From: Methanolapillus ohkumae
Lineage (GTDB): Archaea > Halobacteriota > Methanosarcinia > Methanosarcinales > Methanosarcinaceae
DNA length: 64,000 nt
Direction of reading: 5' to 3'
Assembly: GCF_032594355.1 (NCBI RefSeq)
Contig: NZ_CP131061.1
Location: 1,550,001 to 1,614,000, forward strand
The translations under genes were made by a program, and so were the position numbers. Below the pieces are notes generated by a model. It saw nothing but the letters and a program-made list of their open reading frames with translations. It ran no database searches and was not told the origin of the DNA. Every line of letters starts with the position of its first letter. The stretch's first letter is position 1. Positions 9,034-18,009 of this stretch are shown piece by piece.

Positions 9034-9061
9034 AAAAACAAAATGAATTCATTTTGTTTTT
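9034..9061 (+). terminator. Perfect AT palindrome, bidirectional terminator
   Basis: AAAAACAAAATG/CATTTTGTTTTT meeting at GAATTC, between the convergent mini-protein gene and the agmatinase gene. The T-run on both sides suits both directions. Confidence 0.6.
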
Positions 9062-9158
9062 GATTTTTACTTTTGATTTTTACTTTTGATTTTGAGTTTA
9101 TATTTATGTTTGACAGATCCGACATTGTTTTTAAAAATGTTCTTTAATTTTTTTCGGA

Positions 9159-10040
9159 TTACTTGTTTTTTCGGGACGCTTCCCGAGCGAAAATAAATTC
9201 ACGCATGAGTTTTGCCGCAATGTTGGCCGACATGCCGTTATCGTATTCAGGTGCAATTTCCATGACGTCAAATCCAACCGTATACGGCGCGATTTGCCGG
9301 AGAACTTCACGGACTTCGCGGTCGGTCATCCCAAACGGCTCCGGCGTGCCGAGTCCCGGACAGAAAGACGGATCGAGCGCATCCATGTCAAGCGAGAGAT
9401 AGATGTGGGTGCTGTCCAAATATTCAAGAGTTTCCTTGATCACGTTTTGGATACCCATTTCAAAAACGTCGTCGGCGGAGAAATATTTCAAACCGGTGTC
9501 GCGCGCGTATTCCCATTCTTCCTGCGGACCGCTCCGGATTCCAATCGAAACATATTTTTTGGTGATGTCGTCGATGATGTGGCGGGACACGCAGGCATGA
9601 TTGTTTTTAAGGCCTCTAAATTCGGTTCGAAGGTCGAAGTGGGCATCCAGGACAACCACCGCAAAATCATCTTTGTCATCGCAGGCTTCGTAGCACGCTT
9701 TGACCGGCGCGTATGTCATCGTGTGTTCGCCGCCAAGCATGATTGGGAATTTGCCATCGTCGACAATTCTTTTCGCGTCTTCGTAAACCCACCCCAGCGT
9801 TTCGTCGGAATTGACGGAAACTTCGGAATTTCCGGCGTCGTGGACCAAAATGTCCGTCATGTTGAGATTATATTTTGGGCTGTACGTTTCGAAATTAAAA
9901 GCCATTTTCCGGATGGTATCCGGCGCCCAGCGGCTGCCGGTTCGAAAAGAGGATGTGTTGTCAAATGGGACGCCGAAAATAACATATTCAGCATCGTCAT
10001 ACTCGTAAATCGCGTCATACATCGTTGGTGGGAGAATCAT
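9159..10040 (-). CDS. speB: Agmatinase / ureohydrolase family
   Basis: Hydrolyses a guanidino compound, most likely agmatine to putrescine and urea, a step of archaeal polyamine synthesis. The 293 residues carry the full binuclear Mn site: GGEHT (103-107), DAHFD (132-136), NHAC (147-150) and SLDMDALDPSFCPG near 216-230. Length is normal for agmatinase. GAGGC precedes the ATG. Arginase and guanidinobutyrase belong to the same family, so the substrate is inferred. Confidence 0.9.
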   Translation of the reverse strand: MILPPTMYDAIYEYDDAEYVIFGVPFDNTSSFRTGSRWAPDTIRKMAFNFETYSPKYNLNMTDILVHDAGNSEVSVNSDETLGWVYEDAKRIVDDGKFPIMLGGEHTMTYAPVKACYEACDDKDDFAVVVLDAHFDLRTEFRGLKNNHACVSRHIIDDITKKYVSIGIRSGPQEEWEYARDTGLKYFSADDVFEMGIQNVIKETLEYLDSTHIYLSLDMDALDPSFCPGLGTPEPFGMTDREVREVLRQIAPYTVGFDVMEIAPEYDNGMSANIAAKLMREFIFAREASRKNK

Positions 10041-10322
10041 TTTTATGCCTCGATATCCATCGTTTCAATAATTTCAATAAGTCATTTCAATTTTTCAAGA
10101 ATTCAAAAATTAAGATTTGAATTGTTATTCAGAAACATAAATATTTAAAAATTGCTACGGAATATTTTATGGAACGGACATGCGTATGTCACAAAAATTC
10201 ATTTCCAAAGACAAAATCGCAAGCGAGTAAATTTTTAGAGAAATAACGAATATTTAAAAATGTCAAAATAGAGGAATAAAAAGAGGAGAACAGAAAGAGC
10301 CGGCTGGAATGTTATGCCAACT

Positions 10323-11405
10323 TTACAGCCATTCGTATCCGAAAAATGATTCAAGATTATAATTATTCATCAAAGTCAGTTCGTAATATCCAAAAAACTG
10401 GCAACCGTCACAAGTCTTTATTTTTTCCATCCGCTCAGCTTTGCTTTTGTTCCAAACTTCAGTGATTCCGTTCTTTTGAATGGTTCCATAATCATCCAAA
10501 ACGGAAGCTTCGAGAACATTTCCAAGCGGCCGGTTGTGAATGCGGCAATTGTACATATTTTCCTGAGAGTCAATCGCCAAAATTCCGGTATCCACCCGGC
10601 AATTGGAAATCGGCTTTTGGTCGCGGATTTTTTTTAAATAGGTTTTAGAATTAATCAGCGGATACCCTTTTTTCTTCATATCGATGAGTTGATTCATCAA
10701 CCCGATAAATTTTTCCCGCTGTGTCTCTTGAATCATGAGATCGTCCCAAGAGGTGTCATTCATCCGTTTAAAAAGATAAATGGGCTCGACCGCCATTTTG
10801 ACATTCAGTTCCTTTGCGGTCTTTAGCAAATCCGCCACCTCATCCAAATTTTTGGAGCTGATGACACAATTCATCAAGAGCGACCGGTTGAGCTGACCGC
10901 TTTTTGCCGCAAATCGAATGCCGTCCATAATCTTTTCATAATTCGCCCCCCGAATTTCACGCGTGGATGTCGGACCATCCATCGACACCGAAATGTAGTC
11001 CACGTCTTTTAATTCGTTCAGCCTTTTTTGAAGCAAAATTCCATTGGTGATGAGAAAAGTTGTCATGCCTTTGGATTTGGCGTACGCCATAATTTCCGGC
11101 AAATCTTTTCGAAGAAGAGGTTCGGTGGACCAGGCATTGTAAGACAAAATTCCAAAATCACATGCCAGGTCAATAATTTTGAAAATGTCAGAAAGAGATG
11201 CATCGGAATAAGAATCCGCGGAAAAACAATCCAACGATGATTTCTTTTTCCACTCGTCGCAAAAAACGCACCGTAAATTGCAATCCGCATTAATGGAGTG
11301 AGACAAAATAGACGGGCGTCGTCTTACTTTCATTTGCCAAACGTTCTTGGCCATAAAAACCGGGTCAAACTTGGACACACAAGGAAAAAGCGTTTGCCTG
11401 TTCAA
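10323..11405 (-). CDS. Radical SAM protein with SPASM/twitch-like C-terminus
   Basis: Contains CNLRCVFC, the CxxxCxxC that binds the radical-SAM 4Fe-4S cluster, followed by the usual barrel elements (FLITNGILL, VSMDGPTSTREIRG). C-terminal cysteines (SNCRVDTG, YNCRIHN, KTCDGCQFF) suggest an auxiliary cluster as in SPASM/twitch enzymes that modify peptides or cofactors. 360 residues from TTG 11405; an ATG at 11354 would give 343 residues and is possible. No substrate peptide gene is visible next to it. Substrate unknown. Confidence 0.8.
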   Translation of the reverse strand: MNRQTLFPCVSKFDPVFMAKNVWQMKVRRRPSILSHSINADCNLRCVFCDEWKKKSSLDCFSADSYSDASLSDIFKIIDLACDFGILSYNAWSTEPLLRKDLPEIMAYAKSKGMTTFLITNGILLQKRLNELKDVDYISVSMDGPTSTREIRGANYEKIMDGIRFAAKSGQLNRSLLMNCVISSKNLDEVADLLKTAKELNVKMAVEPIYLFKRMNDTSWDDLMIQETQREKFIGLMNQLIDMKKKGYPLINSKTYLKKIRDQKPISNCRVDTGILAIDSQENMYNCRIHNRPLGNVLEASVLDDYGTIQKNGITEVWNKSKAERMEKIKTCDGCQFFGYYELTLMNNYNLESFFGYEWL

Positions 11406-11528
11406 ATAGTTTGTTCAAAAAAACAGAAATTCCCGAATTTTTCCGATTTTTTTTCAAAAAAAGATCCGTCGTGCGTGCGACAAAGCGAAAAACATCCTGC
11501 CGTCTTTTGATTGAGTTTTTAAAAAAAT

Positions 11529-11553
11529 GCTGCCGTAACGCGCGCGGTGCAGA
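11529..11553 (-). repeat. CGCGCGTTAY-type hairpin element, copy 2
   Basis: The sense strand reads CTGCACCG-CGCGCGTTA-CGG-CAG, then CATTTTTTT. It lies 78 nt after the eS1 gene, and the pairing CCG/CGG and CTG/CAG brackets the conserved core. Confidence 0.8.
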
Positions 11554-11630
11554 TACAAAATAAAACGAAGAAAGAAAAAAAATTAAAAAAAATTAAAAAA
11601 ATAAGAATAAAAGAATAAAGAAGGACGAAT

Positions 11631-12302
11631 TTAAGATTCGTCCGCTTCATTCACATCAGCGGCAACTTCAACCGTGTTTGCCGGAGCGGCAACAGCTTCT
11701 TGTTGCGGAATTCTTCTTTGGCTCGGGGTCTTGACGACTTCGGTCTTTCTGACTTCGACACGTCTGAGCGGGTAGATGTTTTTGGTTTGTTTGTAAATCG
11801 CGGAAGACATTTTTCCGGTGACGATTTCTTGAATCAAGTCTTCAAAATTGGATTTGACAGCCCGGCGGACAACGATTCTGGTCATCATGTTGCGGATGGC
11901 TTTGATTTGGCTGGTTCTGGCTCTTTTGACAGTAAAACAGGTCGGCTTGATGTTGATAATGTAGCCGTCAGCGGTCCGGACGGTCAAAATCGCGTCGATT
12001 TTGGAGGTCTGGCGTTTCACAATGGAGCGGAGGTAGTCGTTGGTGAGCATGTGTCCCAAAAAGGCGGTTTCCGCGACATCGCCGTTGACGCGGACGATTC
12101 TGAATCTCATTTTCATGTTGTTTTTGGACATGTCGTTGGTCATTTCGCCGACGGTCGTCTCAATGATTCTATCCATCATGAGAGCCGGGTCGGATGCGAT
12201 TGTTTGACCGACTTGGGTTCTGTTTAAAAATTCCGGCGCAACAATGTTGTACCATTTCTTTTCTTTCCAGCTGTCCACTTTCTTTTGTTGTTTTCTTGCC
12301 AT
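11631..12302 (-). CDS. rps3ae: Small-subunit ribosomal protein eS1 (S3Ae)
   Basis: Archaeal/eukaryotic-specific 30S protein near the mRNA exit. 223 residues starting MARKQQKKVDSWKEKKWYNI, then VAPEFLNRTQVGQT and VRVNGDVAETAFLGHML typical of eS1. The last ~30 residues form an Ala/Glu-rich tail that differs from the core. GGAGGAACG lies before the ATG. Single gene, with the GC-rich element 78 nt behind the stop. Confidence 0.96.
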   Translation of the reverse strand: MARKQQKKVDSWKEKKWYNIVAPEFLNRTQVGQTIASDPALMMDRIIETTVGEMTNDMSKNNMKMRFRIVRVNGDVAETAFLGHMLTNDYLRSIVKRQTSKIDAILTVRTADGYIINIKPTCFTVKRARTSQIKAIRNMMTRIVVRRAVKSNFEDLIQEIVTGKMSSAIYKQTKNIYPLRRVEVRKTEVVKTPSQRRIPQQEAVAAPANTVEVAADVNEADES

Positions 12303-12760
12303 AATTCGTTCCTCCGAGTATGAAATTTAGGATTTATTGAATGAGTTGATAAATTGAATTAAAATTATTATAAATTGAAAATTTTGAAAATAACGATTCA
12401 GACGACTCAAAAAAGATGCAAGCATCCGGGATAAATAAAGAACACAATTTTTTTTTCAGAATTTGAAAAAAACAAGGTTGACTTTAAAATCCATGCCGAT
12501 TGGACAAAATACAATCATTTGAAGTGATAGATCAATCAAAACAAAATTGCGGACTGTTGTCCCTTGGATTTACAAGAGTCGTTTTCGATCCCAAGAAATG
12601 GAAAATCGAGATAAATAAGAAAAACTTGGATTGGCGAAAGAAGAAACCCTTTTTTGTATATAAAGAATATGGTTCATTTGGCTTAAAAACAGGAAAAGAA
12701 AAAAACCGGAGAAAAAAATAAACAAAAAAATAGAAAAAAGAAGTGAACTGAAAACTTCAA
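12303..12760. other. Intergenic region eS1 - rubredoxin
   Basis: 458 bp, AT-rich. A TTG-started frame of 73 codons at 12500-12721 has a Lys-rich, low-complexity end and no ribosome site, so I do not call it. The divergent side should hold the eS1 promoter. Nothing else recognised. Confidence 0.4.
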
Positions 12761-12895
12761 TTACACTTCTTCCGCTTCAAAAAACTCTTTTCCTTCCCCG
12801 CAAATCGGGCAGCACCAATCATCCGGTAATTCCTCAAACGGGATGTCACCGTCATAAACATATCCGCAAACCGTGCAAACGTATTGTGTTGCCAT
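12761..12895 (-). CDS. Rubredoxin
   Basis: 44-residue electron carrier with one Fe bound by four Cys: YVCTVCGYVYDG and WCCPICGEG. GAGGTG upstream of the ATG fixes the start. It is nearly identical in its core (DGDIPFEELP.DW) to the rubredoxin domain that ends the fusion gene at 14069-14812, so one is a duplicate of the other. An IS30 element lies immediately upstream, so its promoter may have been changed by the insertion. Likely partners are rubrerythrin, flavoprotein or superoxide reductases in the oxidative-stress response. Confidence 0.95.
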   Translation of the reverse strand: MATQYVCTVCGYVYDGDIPFEELPDDWCCPICGEGKEFFEAEEV

Positions 12896-12927
12896 ATTTT
12901 TACACCTCAATTTTTAATATTCTTATC

Positions 12928-14009
12928 TTCAATCAAGAAGTGCATAATTTCATGACTTCCAAAGGAGTCATGAAATTTAAACACTTTCTTGGCCTGTTAT
13001 TCAGCCACTCTTCTAATTCTTTCACTTGTTTTATTGAAATCAATGAAAAATTTGTACTTTTAGGGAATATTCTTCTAATTATCCCGATCGTGTTTTCCAC
13101 CGTTCCTTTTTCCCAACTGGAATAGGTATGACAGAAATAAGTATCAATATCCAACTCATCCTTCAATCTCATATGAGCAGCATTCTCTGTCCCATTATCG
13201 AAAGTGATTGTTTTTCTGAATGCCGGATCCAGTTGTTTTAAAGTAGCAATCGCCTTTTCCATCATTTCATGAGCAGATTTATCATTCAACAAATTAATCC
13301 AGGTATATCGCGTAACCCGATCCACAATTACCTGAAGGCATGATTTAGATTTTTGTGACCCCAAAGTGTCAATTTCAAAATCGCCCACTCTGATTCTGAG
13401 ATTTACAAACTCGGGTCTATCCTCAATTGAAACTCTGTTTGATATCTTTCCTTCATGCTTTTTTGATTCCTTTCCTCTTTTCCTTCTGATTCGATGATGT
13501 CTTGGCAGATACTGAATTAATTCTTTCCCGACAGAATAGATGTATCGATAAATTGATTCATAATTGGTCTTGAGATTTGGATAATCCATGGATATTCTTT
13601 TAGCAATTTGTTCCGGCGTCCATCGGTTTTTCAATTTTTCATGAACGTACCGGCGAATATATCTATCCTTCAATATTTCCTTCTTTGCAGCATCATACTT
13701 TCGTTTTTCGCTTCTTTTATGTGCTTGGAGAGGATTATAGCACACATCATTATGTGGTGGTTGATTCCGCTTTAATTCCCGGGAAACAGTTGATTGTGAA
13801 CAGCCAATCACGGTTGCAATCTGAGTTTGAGTACATTTCTATGATTTGTACATTCCAATGTCTATTCGTTGTTCTAATTCTAGGTGCGAATATTTTTTAT
13901 CTTTCAATGTGTTTTGCATCATGGGTGCTTTCCTCTTCTTTTTGTGCAAGAATTAGATAAGTTAAGCACCCACATTATTTTTTCGGAGATTATGCACTTC
14001 TCCATTGAA
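12928..14009. mobile_element. IS30-family insertion sequence
   Basis: About 1.08 kb. Imperfect terminal inverted repeats of 24 bp share the perfect 12-bp core GAAGTGCATAAT (12937-12948) and its complement (13989-14000); TTCAAT is also shared at the outer ends. It carries one transposase gene reading right to left. No target duplication of convincing length is visible. The copy sits between two genes encoding nearly identical rubredoxin domains. Confidence 0.88.
12933..13922 (-). CDS. IS30-family transposase with in-frame UAG at codon 28
   Basis: Cuts and pastes or copies the element by a DDE RNase-H-fold nuclease. The longest uninterrupted frame starts at GTG 13811 in the middle of the helix-turn-helix (IGCSQSTVSRELKRN), which cannot be the native start. 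Upstream in the same frame, across one TAG at 13839-13841, lies MMQNTLKDKKYSHLELEQR then IDIGMYKS, the expected IS30 N-terminus, with AGAGGAAAG before the ATG at 13920-13922. With the UAG read as sense the protein is 329 residues. The DDE core is visible at FEIDTLG, FDNGTEN and the downstream WEKGTVENTIGIIRR. In a pyrrolysine-decoding host the UAG may be translated; otherwise the gene has a nonsense mutation. The TGA stop lies inside the left inverted repeat. Confidence 0.85.
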
Positions 14010-14068
14010 TGTGGGTTTCATTTATTTTTAATTTATTTTCATTTATTTTACATTTATTTCTTTAAATT

Positions 14069-14812
14069 TTAAATTTCCTTTAAAACGAAGTTTTCCTTTC
14101 CTTCCCCGCACGTCGGGCAAACCCAATCGGCCGGCAATTCTTCAAACGGAATATCCCCGTCATAAACATGTCCGCAAACCCGGCAAACATATGCTTTTTT
14201 CTTTTCCGTTTTGGATTCGGACTTTGTTTCCGAACTTGTTTTCAAACTTGTCTCTATCCGGTCTGTGTTTTGTGCCGATTCCGCGGGTTTTGTCGGATCC
14301 GCCACATCCGGATTGAGATGAGTCGGAGCGTTTTTCGGAGCGTTTCCTTTGACCACATGGTGGTAATAAGCGTAAGTCATCGGCGTTTCCCGTTCAAGAA
14401 TGCCGCTGTCTGAAACTTTGGAGATGAAAACAGTATGTGTTGGAAGTGAAACGGTTTCCATCACTTCACATTCCATCCATCCGCACATTTTTTCCGTAAC
14501 ATATGGCAAGCCGGATGGCAAAACTTTGTAGGAGACGTTTTCAAATTTGTCGGTCTTGCGTCCGGTTCTAAATCCGAATGTATTAATCACGCTGACCGGT
14601 GTATTTTCAGAAATTACGGAGGCGGTAAATCTTTTTTCTTTCATGATTAAATCATGCGTATAATTGTCTTTGCTGATGCTGACACCGATTATCGGTGGCT
14701 CGGATGTTAATTGAAAAACCGTATTCACGATACATCCTGAAAAACGGTCGCCATTTTTAGTTCCAAGAACATACATCCCGTAAGATAATGTTCGAAATAT
14801 GGATTTGTCCAT
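14069..14812 (-). CDS. Flavin reductase-like (flavoredoxin) / rubredoxin fusion
   Basis: Residues 1-155 form an FMN-binding flavin-reductase-like domain (YVLGTKNGDRFSGCIVNT, then FQLTSEPPIIGVSISKDNYT). Residues ~160-205 are a polar Ser/Thr/Lys linker, and 207-247 a rubredoxin (CRVCGHVYDG … CPTCGEG). This is the layout of high-molecular-weight rubredoxins, which pass electrons from NAD(P)H-linked partners to oxygen-reducing flavoproteins. GAGAGGG precedes the ATG. Its rubredoxin domain is almost the same as the free rubredoxin on the other side of the IS element. Oxidative-stress role inferred from family. Confidence 0.9.
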   Translation of the reverse strand: MDKSIFRTLSYGMYVLGTKNGDRFSGCIVNTVFQLTSEPPIIGVSISKDNYTHDLIMKEKRFTASVISENTPVSVINTFGFRTGRKTDKFENVSYKVLPSGLPYVTEKMCGWMECEVMETVSLPTHTVFISKVSDSGILERETPMTYAYYHHVVKGNAPKNAPTHLNPDVADPTKPAESAQNTDRIETSLKTSSETKSESKTEKKKAYVCRVCGHVYDGDIPFEELPADWVCPTCGEGKENFVLKEI

Positions 14813-15060
14813 GTCTTTTCCCTCTCAAAAGTTAAACAATTTGCTTCGTTTTTTTGAAAAATAAATTTATGAAAAATAAATTAAGAAAAATAAATTATAA
14901 AATAGATAAATCTATAATTAAATCAGAATTTATTAATAATTATTCCGACGAATAATTATCATAGTATTAATTATATATTTTTAATGCGCCATTTTACAGT
15001 TATATAATTAATCTTGCGATTATTTAGATGAAAAAAAAGAGAGAAAAAAGAGAGAAGAAA

Positions 15061-15555
15061 ATGGCTTCAGATTCGCTCCAAACCTTTTACTTTGCTTCCG
15101 GTTGTTTTTGGGGAACAGAGTATTATTTTCAAAAATTAAACGGTGTCGTGTCAACAACCGCCGGATATACCGGAGGGTGTGTTTTCTTTCCGACTTATCT
15201 GCAGGTTTGCACCGGAGAAACCGGACACGTCGAAGCGGTTAAAGTGGTTTATGATGAGAAAATCATTTCAGAAGACGCACTCGTCCGGCTTTTTTTTGAA
15301 ACCCATGATTTTACTCAAAAAAACGGACAAGGCCCGGATATCGGTTCTCAATATTTGTCTCGCATATATTATACGACGGATTCTCAAAAAAAAACCGCGG
15401 AAAAATATGTCAAGCAGCTTGCCGAAAAAGGATACAATGTCACAACTGAAATTTTGCCGGCCGACCTTTTTTGGGAAGCGGAAGAATATCATCAGAAATA
15501 TTATTCCAATAGAAACAGCCGTCCATACTGTCATTCCTACAAAAAAATATTTTAA
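15061..15555 (+). CDS. msrA: Peptide methionine sulfoxide reductase MsrA
   Basis: Reduces methionine-S-sulfoxide in proteins. GCFWGTEYYF gives the catalytic Cys (residue 15 from this start) with the MsrA signature. GYTGG, TGHVEAV and the C-terminal YCHSYKKIF follow the family order. 164 residues from ATG 15061; an upstream ATG at 15028 adds 11 mostly Lys/Arg codons and is less likely. Next to the rubredoxins, it fits an oxidative-repair neighbourhood. Confidence 0.93.
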   Translation: MASDSLQTFYFASGCFWGTEYYFQKLNGVVSTTAGYTGGCVFFPTYLQVCTGETGHVEAVKVVYDEKIISEDALVRLFFETHDFTQKNGQGPDIGSQYLSRIYYTTDSQKKTAEKYVKQLAEKGYNVTTEILPADLFWEAEEYHQKYYSNRNSRPYCHSYKKIF

Positions 15556-15581
15556 TACATTATTTTTAAGATTTTTAATAG

Positions 15582-16379
15582 TTAGGATTTTAAGGATGGA
15601 AAGGACGGGCACTGCGCCGAAAATTCACACCACCGGCAAAAATTCCCGACAGATGCGGGAAAATTGTTTTCCCAAGACGCTAATTCCACCGTTTGGATCA
15701 ATCCGACAATCTTCTTTTTCAAGTCTTCCAATTCTTCTTCCGTTTTTTGAAAGCGAATTTCTTTTTTATATTTTAAGAAATGATAAACAATATCGCAATC
15801 TTTACCGTCAAAATTGTACTTCCTTTGAACCCCGATTTGATAAAGAGCCAACTGGCGGTCTTTTAAAAGGTCCGAAACTTCCGGCAAATTTCCCGACGTT
15901 TTATAATCATGAATTTCAAGCCGGCCGGTTTCCTTATTGACGGAAACCCTGTCAATAAAACCCATCAATTTAAATCCTTCAATTGAAATGTCAATCCGCT
16001 CTTCAACCGAAAGCGTTTCGTCTTGGTCAAACGGCTGATAAGTATGGAAATATTCCGACAAAATCAATTTACCCTGGTCCAAATAATCAGCAGCCGTCAT
16101 TCCTTCTTTGATTACTTTCACGTCGTCCGACCATTTATTTTTCCATATGAAAGTATAATAATTCAGGATTTCGGACAGCGTAATCTTTTCAAGAGGGGAT
16201 TTTTTGCGCTGTTTGTACACATATTCCAATGTTTCATGAACGCGGGAACCCATAAACATTTCAATTCCAATAAAACCAACTTCCGGCTTGATTTTGTCAA
16301 TGTAGCGGAATTTGTAGGCCAGCGGACATTTTTCATACAGAGCCAAGCGGGTATGGGAATAAACAGTCATCCGATTCAC
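15582..16379 (-). CDS. PD-(D/E)XK nuclease, RecB/AddB-like with Fe-S-type cysteines
   Basis: 265 residues. YSHTRLALYEKCPLAYKFRYID at the N-terminus is the RecB-nuclease opening, with Cys18. MGSRVHETLEY, MGFIDRVSV, the catalytic HDYKTS (DxK) and QLALYQIG (QxxxY) follow. Near the C-terminus CRWCEFSAQC supplies three more Cys, so Cys18 plus these could hold a 4Fe-4S cluster as in AddB/Cas4 nucleases. No cas or helicase genes are adjacent, so a DNA-repair role is a guess. Convergent with msrA, with 26 nt between stops. Confidence 0.85.
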   Translation of the reverse strand: MNRMTVYSHTRLALYEKCPLAYKFRYIDKIKPEVGFIGIEMFMGSRVHETLEYVYKQRKKSPLEKITLSEILNYYTFIWKNKWSDDVKVIKEGMTAADYLDQGKLILSEYFHTYQPFDQDETLSVEERIDISIEGFKLMGFIDRVSVNKETGRLEIHDYKTSGNLPEVSDLLKDRQLALYQIGVQRKYNFDGKDCDIVYHFLKYKKEIRFQKTEEELEDLKKKIVGLIQTVELASWENNFPASVGNFCRWCEFSAQCPSFPSLKS

Positions 16380-16472
16380 CTGATAATGAAAACAAACAAA
16401 ATGAAAACATGAAATAAATAAAAACTAAACAAATGAAAACTCAACCAAATGAAAAACATGAAATAAATAAAA

Positions 16473-16580
16473 ATGAAATGAGATAAATGAAATGAGATAA
16501 ATGAAATGAGATAAATGAAATGAGATAAATGAAATGAGATAAATGAAATGAGATAAATGAAATGAGATAAATGAAATGAT
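16473..16580. repeat. 14-bp tandem repeat ATGAAATGAGATAA
   Basis: Seven perfect units from 16473 plus one imperfect. It lies upstream of the nuclease gene and the divergent regulator gene. It is translatable in one frame, but only as a low-complexity Phe/Ser/Leu/Ile string; not considered coding. The rest of 16581-16899 shows no gene. Confidence 0.92.
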
Positions 16581-16899
16581 AGAATAAAGTAATCGGATGT
16601 GTTCGCTTTCATATTAATCTTTGCCATCCGGGGTGAAACTAAATATTTTTGCATTTCAGAGGTTATATATAAAAAGCCGATTTAATGTTGATGAAAGAAC
16701 AAGTAAGCTAAAAGAATAAAAAAACAGAGAAAAAAGATAAGTAAAAATGAATTTGAAGTTATCGTAATATTCAAATGAATTGATTTGATTTTTATGAGAA
16801 GTTAACAAATTAAATCAACCCAAATCCCCGTGTTAAATCAAAATTATCGTTGGAAACAAGTATCAATCATTTCCGGCGACTGAAAAGAATAAAAACAGG

Positions 16900-17961
16900 A
16901 TGAAACGTATGAATTCAACGGAAGAGAGAAACGGCGCGCAAAAACCAAAATCAAAAGACCCGATCGTTGCAGACGCACCTGACGGTGAATCCTTTGAAGA
17001 GTTTGATGCAAGTAATGTCATTATTATCCCGGTGAATGACGATTCTAAAAAAATCCGGCAAATTTTATCAAATGAAACCTCCATGAAAATTTTAGAGACG
17101 CTGAAAAAAGAAAGCATGTCCTCCAGCGAGTTGGCGGAAAAATTGGGCCTCCCGCTGACGACCGTCAAATACAATCTGGACATTTTGGTGGAAAACGGAT
17201 TGGCCAACGTCAAAAAAATAAAATACAGCGAGAAAGGACGTCAAGTCAAAATTTATGAAGCGCCGGAAAAAGTAATTGTTTTCGCGCCGGAAAAAATCAG
17301 CCGCATTTCCATTATTTCCATGCTTCAGAAATATGCATTCTCATTTGCTTGTGCCGTTTTTGCAGGACTGGGTTTGGGATACATTTCCAAAATGCACAGA
17401 TCCGGCGTCGAAAATGCAACCAATGCCAAAATCGCAAATGATTCCGGTCTTTATTATGATACGGTTTCTCAAAATCGACTCATGGAAGAAGCATCTCAGA
17501 TGGCAACCACCGTTATGGAATCCCCTGCACCATCATCTGTGCCTTCCGCCATGGTGCCGGAGAGCGTGTCAATCGCCGGAGCCGGAAGTACGTATCCAAA
17601 TATTCCCTATGGCGGAGAAATTGACACCTCCTTTATTTCCGAAATTCACAATTTGCACCCTGCGGCACTTATGAGTCCGGCGCCGATGGATCCCACTGCC
17701 CTGCTGAATGAAAGTACCTATACTTATGTAAGTGAAAACATGTCGGTTGCCACACAGACAGCGGTACAAACCGTCGCCGACGTCGGAAACAGTACAGACA
17801 TCCATGGCGGTCTTGCGTCGCTGAGCACTTGGATTTATGATACCATCGGATACCAAGCCTTCTGGTTTATCTTAGGCGCCCTTTTCGTCTGCGTGATTAT
17901 TTGGCTGGCGGAATATGTTTCCGTTTCAAGAAACCGGCACCAAGATGGAAATCAAGGATGA
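16900..17961 (+). CDS. Membrane-anchored winged-helix transcription regulator
   Basis: 353 residues. Residues ~50-125 form an ArsR-like winged helix (ILETLKKESMSSSELAEKLG, then LPLTTVKYNLDILVENGL). A hydrophobic segment follows at ~146-166 (FACAVFAGLGLGYIS), then a ~140-residue Ser/Thr/Pro-rich exported or loop region with no Cys. A second membrane helix lies near the end (FWFILGALFVCVIIWLAEYV). It looks like a DNA-binding domain held at the membrane with a sensor loop between two helices. The signal sensed is unknown. ATG 16909 is an alternative start behind AGGATGA. Confidence 0.8.
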   Translation: MKRMNSTEERNGAQKPKSKDPIVADAPDGESFEEFDASNVIIIPVNDDSKKIRQILSNETSMKILETLKKESMSSSELAEKLGLPLTTVKYNLDILVENGLANVKKIKYSEKGRQVKIYEAPEKVIVFAPEKISRISIISMLQKYAFSFACAVFAGLGLGYISKMHRSGVENATNAKIANDSGLYYDTVSQNRLMEEASQMATTVMESPAPSSVPSAMVPESVSIAGAGSTYPNIPYGGEIDTSFISEIHNLHPAALMSPAPMDPTALLNESTYTYVSENMSVATQTAVQTVADVGNSTDIHGGLASLSTWIYDTIGYQAFWFILGALFVCVIIWLAEYVSVSRNRHQDGNQG

Positions 17962-18009
17962 GACGGTGTAATGCCAAAAAGGAAATGAACAAATCTGCGT
18001 TGGGAAAAA

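Noticed and set aside
12500..12721. 73-codon plus-strand frame starting at TTG
   Set aside because: Lys-rich low-complexity end, no ribosome site and no recognisable domain. It may be worth a transcription check but does not meet the bar.
13685..13960. Plus-strand 91-codon frame inside the IS element
   Set aside because: Antisense to the transposase N-terminus and its UAG; no coding signs.
16473..16580. Possible CRISPR-like array
   Set aside because: Units are directly adjacent with no spacers, no cas genes are nearby, and the Cas4-like nuclease next door has other family features. None of the other tandem arrays has unique spacers either.
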